The translations under genes were made by a program, and so were the position numbers. DNA of 15,280 nucleotides from an uncultured Ruminococcus sp. (lineage in GTDB: Bacteria > Bacillota > Clostridia > Oscillospirales > Ruminococcaceae), in assembly GCA_946537565.1 (NCBI GenBank), contig CAMNFW010000023.1:1-15280 (forward strand). Direction: 5' to 3'. This document shows positions 11,611 to 15,280 of the stretch, in pieces. Every line of letters begins with the position of its first letter. Within the stretch, counting starts at the first letter, position 1. Below the pieces are notes generated by a model, which saw nothing but the letters and a program-made list of their open reading frames with translations, did not search any database and was not told the origin of the DNA.

Positions 11611-14190
11611 TTATTTGCCAAGAAGAAAATCGCTGAGACCGGTAAGGTCATCTGCTGTATATTTTGGTGCAGAGGAGATAAGGTACTGTCTCATCAGTAT
11701 CAGGTCATATGTATCAACTCTGCCGTTGCGGTCAACGTCCCAGGAGAAGCTTTCACAGGGATAGCCGTAGAAGCTAAGCTCGTTCAGATCACCGCCGCCC
11801 TTAACAATCTTAAGGCAGTCAGTTGGAGCGGAGTCACCGGTCAGTGAAACAGCTCTGTACATATAACCGCCCAGATCGCTGGACCAGAGGAGCTTGTCGG
11901 TGTGGGCATCATAAACTGAGATATTGCCTGTGCCATAGGTATCATAGACAGCGAAGCCGTTGAAAACATATTCCTTGTCGAAGAAAGCGTAGGCAGTGAT
12001 ACCTGATCTGTTGACATTTGTAGCAGGAGTATCAAGACTGCCGGTATCGCCGTAAATTGGATCGGGCATAGTATCAGGCTCATCAAACATACGGTAGAAC
12101 TGACCGAGAGTGCCGTCGTCGGGAGCCTTATCCAGCTTACAGATCTCACCGGACTTATCTTCATTGAGGGAGATGCACTCAGGTCGTATCATAGAATTTC
12201 TGCCGTTGATAATAGTTTTGTCGGAACCGGAGAAGGTAAGATAAACCGGAGTTTCGGTGACATCAATAACAGCTGAACCGTCTTTGAGGCTAAGCTTTTC
12301 AGTAGTACCCTCAGCGATATCAGAAGGAACAGTGAGGAAGGCATTTGAATTGCCGTCCGCAGAGATCTTCACAGATTTTATGACTTTATCCTCATTGGTG
12401 GGTGACCATACACACTTGATGATATCGCCGTTAAGTCTGTCCTTGAATTCCCAGATATTGACATCCTGTTCAGTAGTTTCAGTCTTTATCAGGTCGGCAT
12501 TTTTCAGGGTATGGGTCATGCAGGAGAGATAATACCAGGCGGTCTTTTTCTTCCATTCGCCTTTTTGAGTAACGAGACCGGAGTTGTAATAAACACCCTC
12601 GCCCTCATCACGGAGCTGGAATTTAGTAATACGCTGAACGCCCTCACCCATAGCTGTGAGATAAGTTCTTGCCACACGCTGAGCGTATTTAAGCTGATAG
12701 TTTTCATTGTCATGGTTATCAACACCTTCGGTCTCGCAGTCGCTCATTGGAATTTCAAACTCAGATATCCACAGTTCAGTGCCGGGAGCGTTATCAGCTA
12801 TCCACTGCTGTATCTCATGCAGACGGCTGGGAAGCTTACTTGTTTCAACATTAAAATCATCAGGACCGATATGGATGTTAATGATATCCACAGCAAATTT
12901 ACCGTCCTTGCGGTTGTAGTCGAACCAAAGCTTCATTTCGTCGAGATACTGGAGCAGGGTAGATTCGGGAGTAAGGAGACCGCCGACAGCAAGCTTGAAA
13001 TCGGGATCAGCGTTTTTAACGCCGGCATTTTTAATAGTACCCTCATGGCCGTCATAGTCAGCAGAACACATTGCAGCCAGTTCATAAGGAGTGAAATAAT
13101 TAGCTTTGCCAGCCCAGCTTTTATTAGGCTCATTGGAATTTTCGAGAGCGCCCAGCAGACCCATGCCGACCTTAACTTCCTGAGCATCGGTGATGTTAAT
13201 AGTGCTGAGGTCAACGTTTTTATTGCTGCCATAGCGAGCAGCCACCTGATACATAGCCTGAGCGTGAACAGAATAGCTTGCCGGGTCGAGGGTATCAGCA
13301 CCGCTTGGAACGGGGATCTCATTAGCCTTAGTACCTCCGGAAACGACAGTACTTCCGCCCTGGAAGCAAGGGATAACAGAGATTCCCTGCTCGTACATCT
13401 GAGAGTAATATGAATCCATATCGCCCCAGGTGCCCTGAGTGAATTTTACTTTTCCTGATTCATCTAAAAGCCAGCTGAAATTATGGTATTCACGGACATT
13501 TCCGGCAGCCATTATAGCTGTCAGAGGATCGTCGATAAAAGCGTTGAAGCCGGCAGCCTGACCTGCTGTGAGATCGGTAGCGGAAGAAGAGGGTTTAGCA
13601 GAGGTCTTAGCAATTTGTTCAGCTGAAAGCTCAGAAGCTTTATAGCCGTATATCGCCAGCTCGCTGACACCGGTATCGCAGTAGTCGGAGCTGAAATAAA
13701 GATAACGGGTAGGCTTGGGGTCGTCGAACTTTATGGCACGCCAGGAGTTATAGTAATCCATAGTTTGTTCAGCGATTTTGTTCCAGCTGAAAGGTTCACC
13801 GTCATAGATACTCCAGACTGGGGTACCATTGGTATCGAGGAGGGCAACACCGGTGATGATATAGTTGGCACCGAAGTCGATATAGAAGCTGGCGGGACCG
13901 TATTCAGTCTGCTGATTTGGGGTCCAGTTAGAGCGGGAAGTAGCCACCCATATTTCGCTGTCCACCTTCATATTATCGAGGGATTCAGGGACTTTGTCCT
14001 GATCGTCAAAAAGGTAGGATACGCTGCGGAGATAGCCGGCACCGAGGTGAACCAGATTTTCTTCATTTACTTTGAACTGAGTTATGTCCAGCAGCTTTGG
14101 GGTCTTGTCATCAGCGGAAGCAGACCATGACACAGAATTGAATATCATGGCGGCGGAGATAACAGCTGCTGCGGCTTTGAAATGTTTCAA
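11611..14190 (-). CDS. Secreted dockerin-bearing clan GH-A-like glycoside hydrolase with two discoidin-like modules
   Basis: I favour the TTG at 14188-14190 (859 residues, starting M-K-H-F-K), ten bases after AAGGA; the GTG at 14199 is only one base from it. Numbering below is from the GTG. A signal peptide ends near SASA (26-29). An F5/8C-like module at about 50-187 ends in SELAIYGYK. A TIM-barrel-like region at about 210-575 has NSNEP with probable acid/base Glu357, and ELWISEFEIP with probable nucleophile Glu480. A beta domain lies at about 576-660, and a second F5/8C-like module at about 685-815 ends in NELSFYGYP. The C-terminal dockerin has one good loop, DVDRNGRVDTYD (821-832), while the second repeat keeps only its helix (ADDLTGLSDFLLGK). 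The enzyme should act on plant polysaccharide outside the cell. I cannot assign a GH family or substrate. Confidence 0.86.
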   Translation of the reverse strand: MKHFKAAAAVISAAMIFNSVSWSASADDKTPKLLDITQFKVNEENLVHLGAGYLRSVSYLFDDQDKVPESLDNMKVDSEIWVATSRSNWTPNQQTEYGPASFYIDFGANYIITGVALLDTNGTPVWSIYDGEPFSWNKIAEQTMDYYNSWRAIKFDDPKPTRYLYFSSDYCDTGVSELAIYGYKASELSAEQIAKTSAKPSSSATDLTAGQAAGFNAFIDDPLTAIMAAGNVREYHNFSWLLDESGKVKFTQGTWGDMDSYYSQMYEQGISVIPCFQGGSTVVSGGTKANEIPVPSGADTLDPASYSVHAQAMYQVAARYGSNKNVDLSTINITDAQEVKVGMGLLGALENSNEPNKSWAGKANYFTPYELAAMCSADYDGHEGTIKNAGVKNADPDFKLAVGGLLTPESTLLQYLDEMKLWFDYNRKDGKFAVDIINIHIGPDDFNVETSKLPSRLHEIQQWIADNAPGTELWISEFEIPMSDCETEGVDNHDNENYQLKYAQRVARTYLTAMGEGVQRITKFQLRDEGEGVYYNSGLVTQKGEWKKKTAWYYLSCMTHTLKNADLIKTETTEQDVNIWEFKDRLNGDIIKCVWSPTNEDKVIKSVKISADGNSNAFLTVPSDIAEGTTEKLSLKDGSAVIDVTETPVYLTFSGSDKTIINGRNSMIRPECISLNEDKSGEICKLDKAPDDGTLGQFYRMFDEPDTMPDPIYGDTGSLDTPATNVNRSGITAYAFFDKEYVFNGFAVYDTYGTGNISVYDAHTDKLLWSSDLGGYMYRAVSLTGDSAPTDCLKIVKGGGDLNELSFYGYPCESFSWDVDRNGRVDTYDLILMRQYLISSAPKYTADDLTGLSDFLLGK

Positions 14191-14200
14191 AAAAACCACG

Positions 14201-14205
14201 TCCTT
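14201..14205 (-). promoter_or_regulatory. Ribosome binding site deciding the glycoside hydrolase start
   Basis: AAGGA on the minus strand is one base from the GTG at 14199 but ten bases from the in-frame TTG at 14190, so the TTG is the better start. Confidence 0.55.
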
Positions 14206-14227
14206 TTTGGTTAATATCTATACATTT

Positions 14228-14256
14228 ATTGTACATCATTAATTTAGTTTTGTCAA
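14228..14256 (-). promoter_or_regulatory. Sigma-A promoter of the glycoside hydrolase gene
   Basis: On the minus strand TTGACA (14251-14256) and TACAAT (14228-14233) are 17 bases apart. The start near 14221 gives a leader of about 30 bases. Confidence 0.88.
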
Positions 14257-14285
14257 GCATTTATGAGATGAAGATAGAAAATGAC

Positions 14286-14321
14286 AAAAAAATTAACCGG
14301 CAAAGATCACCTCTGCCGGTT
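14286..14321 (-). terminator. Intrinsic terminator of the SH3b protein gene
   Basis: AACCGGCA (14295-14302) and TGCCGGTT (14314-14321) form a perfect 8-bp stem. On the minus strand AATTTTTTT follows. It lies about 20 bases after the stop codon at 14343. Confidence 0.9.
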
Positions 14322-14342
14322 TTAAAAGAATTCAGAAGAATA

Positions 14343-15280
14343 TCAGTAAAAATTGATCACCTGTTGATTGCCCCAGCCGTAATAATCGCCGTCATCAGCA
14401 TCGTACAGCTCATACCAAAGGAATTCTCCGTCATAGTATTCGTTTACAGCTTTGATGTGCCAGCCGTCAGTCAGGTCACGTCTGACATATTCCTCAGCAC
14501 CGCCGTCAATGAGGTAAGATTTTGACAATCCGACAGTTTTATAGCCACCCGGAGAGCTTATAGTTCCATATTTTTCGACAGGAGTTATTTGCGGTGGAGC
14601 AGAACCGTCAATGGATATGAACTGTTTGCTGACGTATCCGTAATAATCTATATCCTGTCTCAGACCGGCTGCATAGGCTGACCATTTAACATAACACCAC
14701 TCATTATTCATTCCGAGAATATCAACAGATTCTCCCTTTGGTATTTCCAGAAGGATCTTATCTGATGTACTTGGTCCGGATCTAAGATTCAGACCGGTTT
14801 CTTTTGTGTTAATGATACCAGTCTGAACACTGCTGCCTTCAAAAAATTCCATATCAGCAGGAGCTTTATCTATATATTCATATCCGGCATAGGGAAAGAC
14901 AGGTTTTGTTTCCTGAGTTGTGGGGACTGTAGATTCGTCGGTCTGAGCGGTTGTAATATCAGTTGTTGGAGCAGCCGTAGTTTCTGTTTCAGCAGTCTGG
15001 GCGGAAGTTTCTTCAGCAGAAGTTACCGGAGCAGGAGTTTCTGATCGTGAAGAATTATCTGAACTGCTTGTGTTATCGCTGTTTGTATTTCCTTTGAACA
15101 GGAATAATCCAAGAAGCACACCGATTATCAGCAGCAGCACAGTGATAACAGCGAGCATGATTGGAGCGGTCTTGCTTTTTACTGGCTGAGTATATGTGCT
15201 GTTGTTTGCTGAATATGCAGGCTGAGGGGATTGCTGAGAATAACCGCTGCTGTTCACAGGCGGAGCAGGAGAGTTTTCAA
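14343..15280 (-). CDS. Single-pass membrane protein with extracellular SH3b domain (5' end outside window)
   Basis: The frame stays open to the right edge. The GTG at 15257 is therefore just an internal Val, and the N-terminus is missing. Numbered from that codon, a Ser/Gln/Pro-rich segment (1-28) precedes a transmembrane helix at about 31-54 (MLAVITVLLLIIGVLLGLFLF). A Ser/Thr/Glu-rich linker (57-120) suggests an extended, possibly glycosylated wall spacer. An SH3b domain at about 145-216 has GLNLRSGPST, IPKGESVDIL, WCYVKW and YGYVS. A second SH3-like unit covers about 229-304 (YGTIS...LIDGG..., ending YYGWGNQQVINFY). SH3b domains bind peptidoglycan or other wall ligands. In related proteins the missing N-terminus is often a zinc ribbon, but that cannot be checked here. 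The gene is monocistronic at its 3' end. Confidence 0.87.
   Translation of the reverse strand, partial: ENSPAPPVNSSGYSQQSPQPAYSANNSTYTQPVKSKTAPIMLAVITVLLLIIGVLLGLFLFKGNTNSDNTSSSDNSSRSETPAPVTSAEETSAQTAETETTAAPTTDITTAQTDESTVPTTQETKPVFPYAGYEYIDKAPADMEFFEGSSVQTGIINTKETGLNLRSGPSTSDKILLEIPKGESVDILGMNNEWCYVKWSAYAAGLRQDIDYYGYVSKQFISIDGSAPPQITPVEKYGTISSPGGYKTVGLSKSYLIDGGAEEYVRRDLTDGWHIKAVNEYYDGEFLWYELYDADDGDYYGWGNQQVINFY

Noticed and set aside
12511..13413. 300-codon plus-strand frame inside the glycoside hydrolase
   Set aside because: It is antisense to a coherent multi-domain secreted protein; the frame has no ribosome site and no recognisable domain.

Overview
The window looks like a chromosomal segment from a Ruminococcus-like gut or rumen Firmicute. 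The evidence is two secreted proteins carrying dockerin-type calcium loops, the part that plugs into a cellulosome scaffold. The promoters are sigma-A type with 17-base spacers, the ribosome binding sites are strong AGGAGG, and intrinsic terminators are compact. I see no phage, insertion sequence, CRISPR array, tRNA or rRNA, so species-level placement is inference.

Layout from the left. The end of a GGDEF-EAL cyclic-di-GMP phosphodiesterase (2-916) is closed by a terminator. A single gene with its own promoter and terminator encodes a secreted 234-residue protein with its dockerin at the N-terminus (1087-1791). A strong promoter and a 140-base structured leader then open a probable three-gene operon: an alpha/beta hydrolase with a long acidic repeat tail (2063-3625), the RNA-binding protein Tex (3682-5937), and a small GIY-YIG protein overlapping the Tex stop codon (5937-6245). 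A 14-bp hairpin terminator ends it and probably also serves the convergent gene.

The middle is on the minus strand. A seven-helix membrane protein with a C-terminal metallophosphoesterase domain (6353-8464) has a textbook promoter. Upstream lies a MerR/TipAL-like regulator (8591-9319), whose promoter has the stretched 19-base spacer typical of MerR-controlled promoters. Divergent from it, behind a consensus promoter and a leader that folds into a long hairpin, are a SAM-dependent methyltransferase (9660-10451) and a membrane-anchored alpha/beta hydrolase (10488-11558).

The right part is again on the minus strand. A large secreted clan GH-A-like glycoside hydrolase has discoidin-like modules on both sides of the barrel and a degenerate dockerin (11611-14190). 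Last is the C-terminal part of a single-pass membrane protein with an SH3b domain (14343 to the right edge).

Functionally the region mixes fibre degradation at the cell surface, envelope proteins, cyclic-di-GMP turnover and housekeeping RNA functions. No single obvious new system dominates. The most unusual items are the repeat-tailed hydrolase, the two structured leaders, the orphan N-terminal dockerin protein and the extracytoplasmic phosphoesterase on a seven-helix base.
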